A program made the translations under genes and the position numbers. Source: an uncultured Alphaproteobacteria bacterium (GTDB taxonomy: Bacteria; Pseudomonadota; Alphaproteobacteria; UBA2966). From it: a DNA stretch of 64,000 nucleotides. Below the pieces are notes generated by a model. It was not told where the DNA came from. It searched no databases and worked only from the letters and a program-made list of their open reading frames with translations. Position 1 is the first letter of the stretch; every line of letters starts with the position of its first letter. Location: NCBI GenBank assembly GCA_958295725.1, contig OY282368.1, positions 310,001 to 374,000 of the forward strand, in the 5' to 3' direction. Below are positions 17,017 through 24,658 of this stretch, piece by piece.

Positions 17017-18009
17017 ATGATCAAAATCGGTTTCACCCTCATCAATCACTTCACGCCCGGCGCCGACGTCGGCCGCGAGCTTCCGCTGATGCTGGAGCAG
17101 GTCCGCGCGGCGCGGGACTCGGGCCTCCGTTCGCTGTGGCTGGGCCAGCACTTCCTCATGGGCAATGTCCCCTACTTCGCGTACACGCCCCTGATGGCGC
17201 GATTGATCCCCGAGGCCGGCGACATGACGGTCGGGCCGTGCATCCAGCTCCTGCCCCTCTACAACCCCGTCGCCGTCGCCGAGGAGGCGGCGACGCTCGA
17301 CGTCCTGTCCGGCGGGCGCTATGTGCTCGGCGTGGGCCTCGGCTACAGACCGGAGGAGTGCGACGCCTTCGGGATCGGCTGGAAGGAGCGCGCCGGACGC
17401 CTGTCGGAAGGCATCGAGGTCATCCGCCGGCTGTGGTCCGAGGACACGATCGACCACCGCGGCCGCTTCTACACGATCGCCGGACAAGGGACGAGCCTGA
17501 AGCCGGCGCAAAAACCCGGACCGCCGATCTGGGTCGCGGCGGTCGCGGAACCCGCCATCCGGCGGGCGGCGCGCATCGGCGACGGCTGGGTCATCCTCGT
17601 CACGGCGTCCTTCGCGGAACTCAGGGACCGGATCCCCATGTACCTGGAAACGGTCCGGGAGGCCGGCAAGCCCGCGCCGCCCGAGATCCCGATCACGCGC
17701 GAGGTTCACATCGCCGAAAGGCACGCCGACGCGTGGCGCGAGTGCCGCGACGGTCTCGCCCGAAAATACGGTATCTACAACTCCCTCGGCCTCAACTCCT
17801 CGGAGGGTGCCGACGGCTCCCTGGAGGACTTCGCCCGCGATCGTTTCCTCGTCGGCGACAAGGAAGCCGTCAAGGACGAGATTCTGCGCTACAATGAGGA
17901 GCTCGGCGTGAACCATTTCATCATGCGACTCCAGTGGCCGGGCCACGATCACGAGACGACGATGAAGTGCCTGCGCCGGCTGGGAGAGATCGCCGCCGCG
18001 GTCGGCTGA
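17017..18009 (+). CDS. LLM class flavin-dependent oxidoreductase
   Basis: A 330-residue luciferase-like (bacterial luciferase fold) monooxygenase or F420/FMN reductase. Typical features are MIKIGFTLI at the N-terminus, EEAATLDVLSGGRYVLGVGLGYRPEE in the middle (SGGR and GVGLGYR are hallmark strings) and the KPAQKPGPPIWVAA segment. GGGAGG lies 10 nt before ATG 17017. The substrate is unknown. Followed after ~60 bp by a GFA-domain gene on the same strand. A paralogue lies at 56581-57612. Confidence 0.85.
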   Translation: MIKIGFTLINHFTPGADVGRELPLMLEQVRAARDSGLRSLWLGQHFLMGNVPYFAYTPLMARLIPEAGDMTVGPCIQLLPLYNPVAVAEEAATLDVLSGGRYVLGVGLGYRPEECDAFGIGWKERAGRLSEGIEVIRRLWSEDTIDHRGRFYTIAGQGTSLKPAQKPGPPIWVAAVAEPAIRRAARIGDGWVILVTASFAELRDRIPMYLETVREAGKPAPPEIPITREVHIAERHADAWRECRDGLARKYGIYNSLGLNSSEGADGSLEDFARDRFLVGDKEAVKDEILRYNEELGVNHFIMRLQWPGHDHETTMKCLRRLGEIAAAVG

Positions 18010-18070
18010 CCGGCCGACGCCGACGGCATCCGGCGACTGCGGCGAGACGAGAATGGGAGGAAGCGAAGCC

Positions 18071-18493
18071 ATGCCCGCGCCCTTCGAAGGCGGCTGCCTG
18101 TGCGGCGCCATCCGTTACCGCGTCACCATGGAACCGCTCGGCGTCGTCATCTGCCACTGCGCCAACTGTCAGAGACAGACAGCGTCCGACCGTTCCCCCG
18201 TCGTGTGGGTCCCCGCCGAGGGCCTCGAGTTCCTCAGGGGAGAGACCAGGACCCTGCGCGTCGAGGGAGCGACGGGCAACATGCAGAGCCGCCATTTCTG
18301 CGGCGAGTGCGGTTCGCCGATCATGACCCAGCCCGACGCCCGCCCCGGCATTCGAACGATCAAGGCGGGCACCATCGACGACCCGAGCTGGCTCCGCCCG
18401 TCCGCCCACATCTGGGTGGCGAGCGCCCCGCCCTACGCTCTCATCGACAACGACCTGCCCCGGCATCCCGGCAACCCGCCGAACATCGGCTGA
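18071..18493 (+). CDS. GFA (CENP-V) domain protein
   Basis: A 140-residue zinc-binding GFA-domain protein, the family named for glutathione-dependent formaldehyde-activating enzyme. The characteristic cysteines are all present: GGCLCGAIRY, CHCANCQRQTAS and FCGECGSPI. The exact reaction of most members, including this one, is unknown. ATG 18071 is used because GGAGG lies 10 nt upstream; the ATG at 18053 overlaps that site. Probably expressed with the LLM oxidoreductase. Confidence 0.85.
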   Translation: MPAPFEGGCLCGAIRYRVTMEPLGVVICHCANCQRQTASDRSPVVWVPAEGLEFLRGETRTLRVEGATGNMQSRHFCGECGSPIMTQPDARPGIRTIKAGTIDDPSWLRPSAHIWVASAPPYALIDNDLPRHPGNPPNIG

Positions 18494-18541
18494 GGCCCGC
18501 GCCCGGCGACGCCCCGACGGGACGGCGGTCGGCCGTGGCGG

Positions 18542-19297
18542 TCAGTGCGAGAACCGTTTCATGCCGCCGTCGACGTACATCACCGAGCCCGAGATCATGC
18601 GCGCCTTCGGCGAGGCGACGAAGGCGACGAGGTTGCCGATGTCCTCCGGATCCCCGAACTCGCCGGCCGGGATGTGCTCCGCCGCGAAGGCGAGCTCGTC
18701 CTCCACCGTCGGATAGCCGCGCCTGTTCTGCTCCGAATGGATGCGCCCGGGGACGATGCAGTTCGACGTCACGCCATCCCTGGAGTGCTCGCGCGACAGG
18801 CCCTTCGACCACGCCTGAACGGCGGCCTTGGCGCACGTGGCCGCGTTGATCCCGAAGGGCTCCATGGTGCCCGTGATGTTGACGATCCGCCCGTACTTGC
18901 GTTCGACCATGCCCGGAACGAACCGGTCGGAGACCCGCCGCACCGCCCACCAGTTCAGGTTCATGGTGTCGAGCCACACCCGCTCCTCGGTGCCGACCGG
19001 CGCCGGAACGGCGAAACCGGCGTTGTTCACCAGGATGTCGAGGCGGCCGTAGGCGTCGTGGATCGCCTTCCCCAGGTTCTCCGCCGCGTCGTCGGCCACG
19101 ATGTCCTGCCCGATCACCAGCGGCCGCGGATGGCCGGCCGCCGCGATGTCGTCCGCGACTCCGTTCAGGAGCTCCTCGCGCCGGGCGGTGATGGCTATCC
19201 GGCAGCCCTCCGCCGCCAGCACCTTCGCCGTGCCTTCCCCGATGCCGACGCTGGCGCCCGTGACCAGCGCCACGCGATCCTTCAATTGCAGATCCAT
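18542..19297 (-). CDS. SDR family oxidoreductase with altered active site
   Basis: A 251-residue classical short-chain dehydrogenase fold: TGASVGIG cofactor loop, NNAG, and a C-terminal GSVMYVDGG. The catalytic YxxxK is changed. The segment aligned with AAYSASKAAV reads NAATCAKAAV, so the lysine is kept but alanine replaces the tyrosine. The usual NISS serine strand reads NITG. Either another residue donates the proton or the protein is not a standard dehydrogenase. It ends the minus-strand catabolic run below AtuA, about 100 bp downstream of the small membrane protein gene. Confidence 0.85.
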   Translation of the reverse strand: MDLQLKDRVALVTGASVGIGEGTAKVLAAEGCRIAITARREELLNGVADDIAAAGHPRPLVIGQDIVADDAAENLGKAIHDAYGRLDILVNNAGFAVPAPVGTEERVWLDTMNLNWWAVRRVSDRFVPGMVERKYGRIVNITGTMEPFGINAATCAKAAVQAWSKGLSREHSRDGVTSNCIVPGRIHSEQNRRGYPTVEDELAFAAEHIPAGEFGDPEDIGNLVAFVASPKARMISGSVMYVDGGMKRFSH

Positions 19298-19395
19298 GCT
19301 GTTCCTCCCCGTGTTTCATGCCGTCCCGCGGCGCGGCCGTCGAAGCCGCCGTTCCCGGGCCGGACGACGGCTCGGAAAGCGCGGCGGAACCTATC

Positions 19396-19626
19396 TCACG
19401 GCCGCCCGCGCCGCAAATTCCAGCGGCCGAACCGCACCGCCAGGCGCCGCCGGCGCCGACGGACCCACGGGATGTCGTCCGAGAGCACGAGCAATCCCAG
19501 GGGCAGCATCCAGAACCCGAGGACGGGAAGGAAGCCCAGGAAACCGCCGACGACCAGGGCCATGCCCACCGAACGGCGCAGCCAGGCGTTCGGGTGACGC
19601 CGGATGGCCGAAACGCGCGCCCTCAT
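19396..19626 (-). CDS. Small membrane protein, function unknown
   Basis: A 76-residue protein with basic ends (RARVSAIRRHPNAWLRR and VRRRRRRLAVRFGRW) around one or two hydrophobic segments: SVGMALVVGGFLGF and LPVLGFWMLPLGLLVLSDD. Proteins of this pattern are widespread in alphaproteobacteria and lack an assigned function. Its ATG overlaps the TGA of atuA (ATGA, 19623-19626), which argues that it is a real, translationally coupled gene. Confidence 0.7.
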   Translation of the reverse strand: MRARVSAIRRHPNAWLRRSVGMALVVGGFLGFLPVLGFWMLPLGLLVLSDDIPWVRRRRRRLAVRFGRWNLRRGRP

Positions 19627-21455
19627 GCGACGAGGCCGCGTGCGCGGGCCAGCGGCTCGGGAACGGCGATGTCGATATCCAGCAGCATCTGCGCGAAGGC
19701 CTTGGCCTGCGGGTCCATGCGCAACGAGGCGACGCCGCCGCCGCCGAGCGCCTCGTGCAGCACGAAACTGAACGCCTGGATGCCCGGCAACTCGTAGCGC
19801 CGGACCGGGCCGCGCAGCACGTGCCCGAAGTACGCCGCGACGGCGTCCTCCGTCAGGCGCGCGCGGAGGATGGGAACGAAGTCGGGATGGCGGGCGATCA
19901 CCCCGATGTTGGCGCTGTCGCCCTTGTCGCCGCTCCGCGCCAGGGCGAGCCCGGCCAGGGGCACGAGAACCGAGTGCTCCGGCGGGTTGGACGGGATGGG
20001 GAGATCCGTGTCGCCTTCGTCCGCCGGCGGGTCGGACGCGGGCCGCGCGACCGACGCGGACGGAACGGGCGCGGGCGGGATACGCGCCGGAACGTCCATC
20101 GTCACTCCGTCCACGGCGACGGCGGCCGGAACGAGGGCCTTGTCGATCAGGAAGGAATGCAGCCGCGCCACCGGCGAGACGCGCGGCCGCCCTCCGAAGA
20201 TCCCGGTCACCCCCGGCGCCATTCCGGTGACTGCGGGCGCGATCTCGCGGGTGAAGATCTCGACGGCTTCCCGCGAGTCGTGGTGGGCGGCGATCTTGAC
20301 CACGACCTCGCGCGTTTCCCGTGCGCGGGCATGGGGGCCGTAGGTCGCCTCGGCACCGAGGATCTCGACGTCGGTGGCGCGGTAGTCGGCCAGGCCGCGC
20401 TCGCGGAACAGGCGGCGCGTACGCCGGAGGATGGCGTCGGCCACGGCGTCGCCCTTGAGCCTGGCGTCGATCCCACCGATCATGAAGAGTGCCGTGGCGC
20501 GGTATCCGTCGAGACAGGTCGCGTTGGCCTTGTAGGTCGGCGTGGCCGCGCGTCCCCGGGCCCCCGTCACCCGCACCCTGTCCGGCCCGGCCTCCTCCAG
20601 CGCAACGCCGGTGAAGTCGCAGACGACGTCCGGCAGGACGTAATTGGCGGGGTCTCCCAGCTCGTAGAGCATCTGCTCGCCGACCGTGTGGCGGCTGACC
20701 AGCCCGCCGGTGCCCTCCGGCTTGGACACCGTGAAGGCGCCGTCCGGCTCGCAGTCGACGAAGGGGAAGCCGATGTCGTGCCAGCCGTCGGCCGCCAGCC
20801 GCCAGTCGGTGAAGTTCCCGCCGGTCGCCTGGGCGCCGCATTCGAGGATGTGGCCGGCGAGGCTGCCCGCCGCGAGCCGGTCGTGGTCGTCGTCCGCCCA
20901 GCCGAATTCGTGCATCAGCGGCCCCAGCGTGACTGCCGAATCGGCGCACTTGCCGGTGATCACGACCCGCGCCCCGGCGCCCAGCGCCTCGGCGATGGGC
21001 CGGCCGCCGAGATAGGCGTTGAGGCTCTGGACGTCGTCCGGGAACGGCGCTCCCGAGAACATCTCGGACTTGTCGATATCCCGGAGCTCGTCGAGTCGCG
21101 GCATCAGATCGTCGCCGGTGACCACCGCGATGTCGATATCGACACCCGCGTCCGCGGCCATCTTGGCGAGCGCGTCCCGGCAGGCCTCCGGATTGACCCC
21201 GCCGGCGTTGCTGACGACCTTGATGTCGTTCGCCACGACGTCGGCGAGGATGTCCTTCATGACCGGGTCGACGAAGTCGACGGCGTACCCCAGGTCGGGG
21301 TCGCGGCTCCGTGCCCGCGCCAACAGCGACATGGTGACCTCGGCGAGATAGTCGAACACCAGGTAATCGACAGCGCCCCGACGCGCCAGTTGCCCCGGGG
21401 CGCCCGGCGTGTCGCCCCAGAACCCGCTGCCGGAGCCGATCCGGACGGTCTTCAT
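19623..21455 (-). CDS. atuA: AtuA family acyclic terpene utilisation/acyl-CoA catabolism protein
   Basis: A 610-residue protein of the AtuA family, required for growth on citronellol/geraniol in Pseudomonas but of unknown reaction. Residues 1 to ~450 are the AtuA core (IGSGSGFWGDT, VSNAGGVNPEAC, ITGKCADSAV, GTGGLVSRHTVGEQMLYELGDP). A proline-rich linker follows, then the ~100-residue AtuA-like C-terminal domain (LARSGDKGDSANIGVIAR). Both domains are often separate genes; here they are fused. Neighbouring enoyl-CoA hydratase and Old Yellow Enzyme genes on the same strand suggest a branched-acid or terpenoid CoA pathway. Confidence 0.88.
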   Translation of the reverse strand: MKTVRIGSGSGFWGDTPGAPGQLARRGAVDYLVFDYLAEVTMSLLARARSRDPDLGYAVDFVDPVMKDILADVVANDIKVVSNAGGVNPEACRDALAKMAADAGVDIDIAVVTGDDLMPRLDELRDIDKSEMFSGAPFPDDVQSLNAYLGGRPIAEALGAGARVVITGKCADSAVTLGPLMHEFGWADDDHDRLAAGSLAGHILECGAQATGGNFTDWRLAADGWHDIGFPFVDCEPDGAFTVSKPEGTGGLVSRHTVGEQMLYELGDPANYVLPDVVCDFTGVALEEAGPDRVRVTGARGRAATPTYKANATCLDGYRATALFMIGGIDARLKGDAVADAILRRTRRLFRERGLADYRATDVEILGAEATYGPHARARETREVVVKIAAHHDSREAVEIFTREIAPAVTGMAPGVTGIFGGRPRVSPVARLHSFLIDKALVPAAVAVDGVTMDVPARIPPAPVPSASVARPASDPPADEGDTDLPIPSNPPEHSVLVPLAGLALARSGDKGDSANIGVIARHPDFVPILRARLTEDAVAAYFGHVLRGPVRRYELPGIQAFSFVLHEALGGGGVASLRMDPQAKAFAQMLLDIDIAVPEPLARARGLVA

Positions 21456-21496
21456 GAACGGCGCGCTCCTTGCGGTTCGGTTCGCCGGCTCGCGAC

Positions 21497-22288
21497 TCAG
21501 CGGCCCGGCCAGTCGGGGTCGCGCTTCTCCTGGAACGCGGTGAAGCCTTCCCGCGCGTCCTCGGTCATGGACATGCGGGCGACGTTCGCCTCGGCGAAGG
21601 CGAAGGCTTGGTGCAGCGGCATGTCCTGCAGGGCGTGCAGGCCGTTCTTGCCGTGCCGCAAGGCGGTGGGCGACCGCTTCAGGATCCGTCCGAGCAGCCA
21701 CTCCACCTTCTCGTCCAGGCGGTCGGCCGGAACCACGTAGTTGACCAGCCCCATCTCCAGCGCCTCCGCCGCCGTGAACGGATCGCCGGTCATGCACATC
21801 TCCATCAGCTTGCGCCTCGGGACCAGCCGCAGCATGTAGCCCAGGATCTGCATCGGGAAGAGGCCGACCTTCACCTCCGGCACGCCGAATCTGGCGGTTT
21901 CCGAGGCGACTGCCAGATCGCAGCCGCACAACAGACCCATGCCGCCCGCCAGCACGTGCCCGTTGATCCGCGCGAGTACCGGCAGGTTGCAGGCCTCGAA
22001 CGCCCGAAAGACCTGGGTCAGGGCGTTGTGGGGCGCCGCCATGTCGGGCTTGACCGGAGACGCGGAGCCTTCCGCCCTGATGTCGGCGCCGGCACAGAAG
22101 GCCTGGTCCCCGGCACCCGTGAGGACGACCGCGCGAAGGCCCGGGTCGTCGTTCGCCTCGAGAACGGCCGCCCGGATTCGCGACAGCACACTCTCGGTGA
22201 CGGCGTTGCGGCTCTCGGGCCGGTTGATGACGATCCAGCGCGCGTCGCCGCGGCGCTCGACCAGAACCTCGTGGTCTTCGTTCGACAT
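21497..22288 (-). CDS. Enoyl-CoA hydratase/isomerase family protein
   Basis: A crotonase-fold enzyme of 263 residues. Oxyanion-hole segments are AFCAGADIRA and GHVLAGGMGLLCGCDLAVA. One catalytic glutamate position is kept in FGVPEVKVGLFP. The exact substrate is not predictable. It lies 41 nt upstream of atuA and 86 nt downstream of the Old Yellow Enzyme gene on the same strand, so it probably hydrates an unsaturated acyl-CoA in the same pathway. Confidence 0.88.
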   Translation of the reverse strand: MSNEDHEVLVERRGDARWIVINRPESRNAVTESVLSRIRAAVLEANDDPGLRAVVLTGAGDQAFCAGADIRAEGSASPVKPDMAAPHNALTQVFRAFEACNLPVLARINGHVLAGGMGLLCGCDLAVASETARFGVPEVKVGLFPMQILGYMLRLVPRRKLMEMCMTGDPFTAAEALEMGLVNYVVPADRLDEKVEWLLGRILKRSPTALRHGKNGLHALQDMPLHQAFAFAEANVARMSMTEDAREGFTAFQEKRDPDWPGR

Positions 22289-22374
22289 GATGGGATCGCT
22301 CCGGCTTGCCCTTGTCTTGCGGTCGCGCCTTGCCGTCGTCGTCTTCGCGGGGCGGATCGCCCGGAACCGGGGGA

Positions 22375-23511
22375 TCAGGCGCCTTCCCCGGCGGCCGTCC
22401 GGTCCTCGCGCCACAGCGAATCCTGGCGCGGCACCGCCACGTACTGATCGGGCCAGACGCCGCCCCGCGTCCCGAGCTCCTGGGCGGCGTGAAGCGCCCA
22501 GTACGAGTCGCGCAGATGGCCGCGGGCCAGCGCCACCAGATCGGCGTCCCCGCGCTCGAGGATTCCCGCTACCTCCTCGACCGTGTTGATGTTGCCGACG
22601 GCCATGGCCGCCACGCCGGCCTCGCGCTTGATACGGCGGGCGAAGGAGACGTACCCGAGCGGCGCGGGCCGGGGGGCCATCGACCGTCCGGCGATGCCGC
22701 CGGCCGACGCGGTGATGTAGTCGACGCCGCGCGCCTTGAACATCCGCGAGATCTCGACCGCATCGTCGACGGTGTTTCCGCCCTCGATGCCGTCGGTCAC
22801 GGAGATGCGGACGCCGAGCGGCATCGAGTCCGGGATGGCGCCGCGCGCCGCGTCCACGACCCGCAGGGGAAAGCGCATACGGTTCGGCAGGCCGCCCCCG
22901 TAGGCGTCGTCGCGCCTGTTCGAGACGGGCGACATGAAACCCGAGATCAGGTAGCCGTGTGCGCCGTGGATCTCGATCAGGTCGAATCCGGCGTCGACGG
23001 CCCGGGCGGCGGCCGCGCCGAACTGGTCGACGACCTCATCGATCATGCCCCCGTCCATGGCCCTGGGGACCTGGTTCTCCTCGCCGTAGGGCTCCGGGCT
23101 CGGGGCGATGATCTCCCAGTTGCCGGATTCCAGGGGGCGGTTCTGGCCGAGCCACATCGGCCTGGTCGACGCCTTGCGTCCGGCGTGCCCGAGCTGGATC
23201 CCGATCCTCGCGTCCGTGTGGCGATGCACGAAATCCGTGATTCGCCGCCACGCCTCGACATGCGCGTCGTCGTACAGGCCGGCACAGCCCGGTGTGATCC
23301 GGCCGATGGCCGAGACGCCCGACATCTCGGCGATGACGAGACCGGCGCCGCCGATGGCGCGCGAACCCAGGTGCACGAGGTGCCAGTCGTTGGGAACGCC
23401 CCCTTCCGCGGAATACTGGCACATGGGCGACACGACGACGCGGTTGGCAAGCCCGAGCCCGCGAAGGCGGAACGGCTCGAATATCGGCGAGGCGTTCGGA
23501 GACTCGATCAT
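22375..23511 (-). CDS. NADH:flavin oxidoreductase, Old Yellow Enzyme (YqjM-like)
   Basis: A 378-residue FMN-dependent ene-reductase. The start IFEPFRLRGLGLANRVVVSPMCQYSA, the IQLGHAGRKAS strand and IEIHGAHGYLISGFMSP are hallmarks of the YqjM/xenobiotic reductase class, as is the substrate-binding His pair in HGAHGYL. Reduces activated C=C bonds; the physiological substrate is unknown. It is the first gene of the minus-strand OYE, enoyl-CoA hydratase, atuA, small-protein, SDR run. Confidence 0.9.
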   Translation of the reverse strand: MIESPNASPIFEPFRLRGLGLANRVVVSPMCQYSAEGGVPNDWHLVHLGSRAIGGAGLVIAEMSGVSAIGRITPGCAGLYDDAHVEAWRRITDFVHRHTDARIGIQLGHAGRKASTRPMWLGQNRPLESGNWEIIAPSPEPYGEENQVPRAMDGGMIDEVVDQFGAAAARAVDAGFDLIEIHGAHGYLISGFMSPVSNRRDDAYGGGLPNRMRFPLRVVDAARGAIPDSMPLGVRISVTDGIEGGNTVDDAVEISRMFKARGVDYITASAGGIAGRSMAPRPAPLGYVSFARRIKREAGVAAMAVGNINTVEEVAGILERGDADLVALARGHLRDSYWALHAAQELGTRGGVWPDQYVAVPRQDSLWREDRTAAGEGA

Positions 23512-23570
23512 GCGGTCGGCCTTCTCGCGGGACGGAAGCGGAAATCGGAGCGGGCCGCGTCCCGCCCCGC

Positions 23571-23611
23571 CCCGGCCCGTGACTTGTACCGGCGCGGGCG
23601 GCGCGGTTCAA
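23571..23611 (+). repeat. Direct repeat A, copy 1 (about 40 bp)
   Basis: Starts CCCGGCCCGTGACTTGTACC, continues GGCGCGG and ends GTTCAAC. It is repeated at 24474-24515 with a few mismatches. The two copies are about 0.9 kb apart and enclose the small gene at 23796 and the CRISPR-like repeat. Confidence 0.75.
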
Positions 23612-23795
23612 CACGGCACGGTCCGGGAGTCGCGGGTAACCGGTTTGCCATGGCGACCGCCGCGCGCTAGGCGGCGCGATGACGGGTTCGGTGATGGCCG
23701 ATGCCGCGAGAGAAACCGTCGCGTCGTTGCGGTACAGCCGCGCGACGGGCTTGACGTGGCGCCGCATAACCACTTCAGAAAACGAGACGTTGAAG

Positions 23796-24173
23796 ATGAG
23801 TACGAACGAGAAGCCGCCGGAAGCGAAGCCCATCGCCACGGTTCCTCGGGTGGTTCTCGACGCCATCGGCGGCCGCTCACCCGCCGTCCTTCTCTCCGCC
23901 GCGACCGCCGCCAAGCAGGCTCAGCGCCACCCTGACGTGCGCTCCGAGGACTATGCGAGAGTCCAGCACCTCCTCGACGAGGGCGAACTGTTCCACAAAC
24001 GGGACAGAGAGTTGAACGGTTTCGTCGAGGCGGACGGCCGTCTTTGGCGTGTCGCGATCAAGACTGCGCGGGACGGCGCGGAGACCTACCTGACGACCTT
24101 CCATATAGCGAAGCCCCGCGACCTCGCATCGGCGAGGCGACGTTTGGAAAGGATCGAACGTGGCGTGAAATGA
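23796..24173 (+). CDS. Small protein of unknown function
   Basis: A 125-residue protein if ATG 23796 (MSTNEKPPEAK) is used; the frame is open to ATG 23679, but the extra residues are not protein-like. The C-terminal ~65 residues (EGELFHKRDRELNGFVEADG, then RLWRVAIKTARDG and TYLTTFHIAKPRDL) recall the short alpha+beta nuclease-like domains attached to phage head-morphogenesis proteins. This is only a resemblance by eye. No convincing ribosome-binding site. It lies between two direct repeats and next to an orphan CRISPR repeat, which fits an acquired segment. Confidence 0.5.
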   Translation: MSTNEKPPEAKPIATVPRVVLDAIGGRSPAVLLSAATAAKQAQRHPDVRSEDYARVQHLLDEGELFHKRDRELNGFVEADGRLWRVAIKTARDGAETYLTTFHIAKPRDLASARRRLERIERGVK

Positions 24174-24377
24174 TCGGCGCCGGGCGGGTCGCCACCCCCG
24201 CGCTCGCCCGAAGGCATGAGAGGAATGCGGAATGCTTCCGGCACCGAAAGTAATCTAGTCGAAGGGGAGCGATATCGACAAGCATATTTTTACGTGTGAT
24301 TTTTTTGCACGGGGATTTGCATGTACGAAAAGTTCGTGTTATGTTTTATTTCTTGAGAGGAATACGGTCGAAGAGGC

Positions 24378-24402
24378 GTTCCCCGCACACGCGGGGATGA
24401 AA
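24378..24402 (+). CRISPR. Solitary type I-E CRISPR repeat with AT-rich leader-like flank
   Basis: GTTCCCCGCACACGCGGGG followed by ATGAA is the core of the widespread type I-E repeat, including its CCCCGC/GCGGGG palindrome. On the minus strand it translates to the IPACAGN string that wrongly annotated CRISPR repeats produce. Only one copy is present; nothing similar occurs about 61 bp on either side. The 120 bp upstream (24255-24375) are strikingly A/T-rich, as a leader would be. No cas genes occur in this window. Read as a decayed or empty array. Confidence 0.65.
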
Positions 24403-24473
24403 GCGTTCGGCGGCGCTTTTCGCGCTGTACTCGAGTTTCCAGAATCCGCCGGACACGACCGCACCGACACAAT

Positions 24474-24515
24474 CCCGGCCCGTGACTTGTACCGGCGCGG
24501 ACGGTGTCGTTCAAC
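24474..24515 (+). repeat. Direct repeat A, copy 2
   Basis: Same block as 23571-23611, differing at a few positions in its 3' half. It ends about 145 bp before dctM. The remaining stretch 24516-24658 holds no gene and must contain the dctMQ promoter; GGGAGG lies about 12 nt before the dctM start. Confidence 0.75.
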
Positions 24516-24658
24516 GGGATCCCGAACCGGACGATCCGGGACAAGCCGTTGACGCGGCGGCGCCAAACCGCCATACAGGGTCCGCGACCACCGGACACTC
24601 AAACGATTCGGCGGGCTGGAAGAAAAACACCGAGCCGCGCGGGAGGCGGGATCACGTC

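Noticed and set aside
19101-21740. Long plus-strand frame opposite atuA
   Set aside because: No family features; antisense to the well-supported atuA, which has two recognised domains.
24250-24515. A full CRISPR array
   Set aside because: Only one repeat is present; no second copy at the expected ~61-bp period on either side.
24290-24598. Minus-strand frames near 24.4 kb as protein genes
   Set aside because: Their most distinctive strings (IPACAGN, SPRVRGTP) are translations of the CRISPR repeat, a well-known false annotation.
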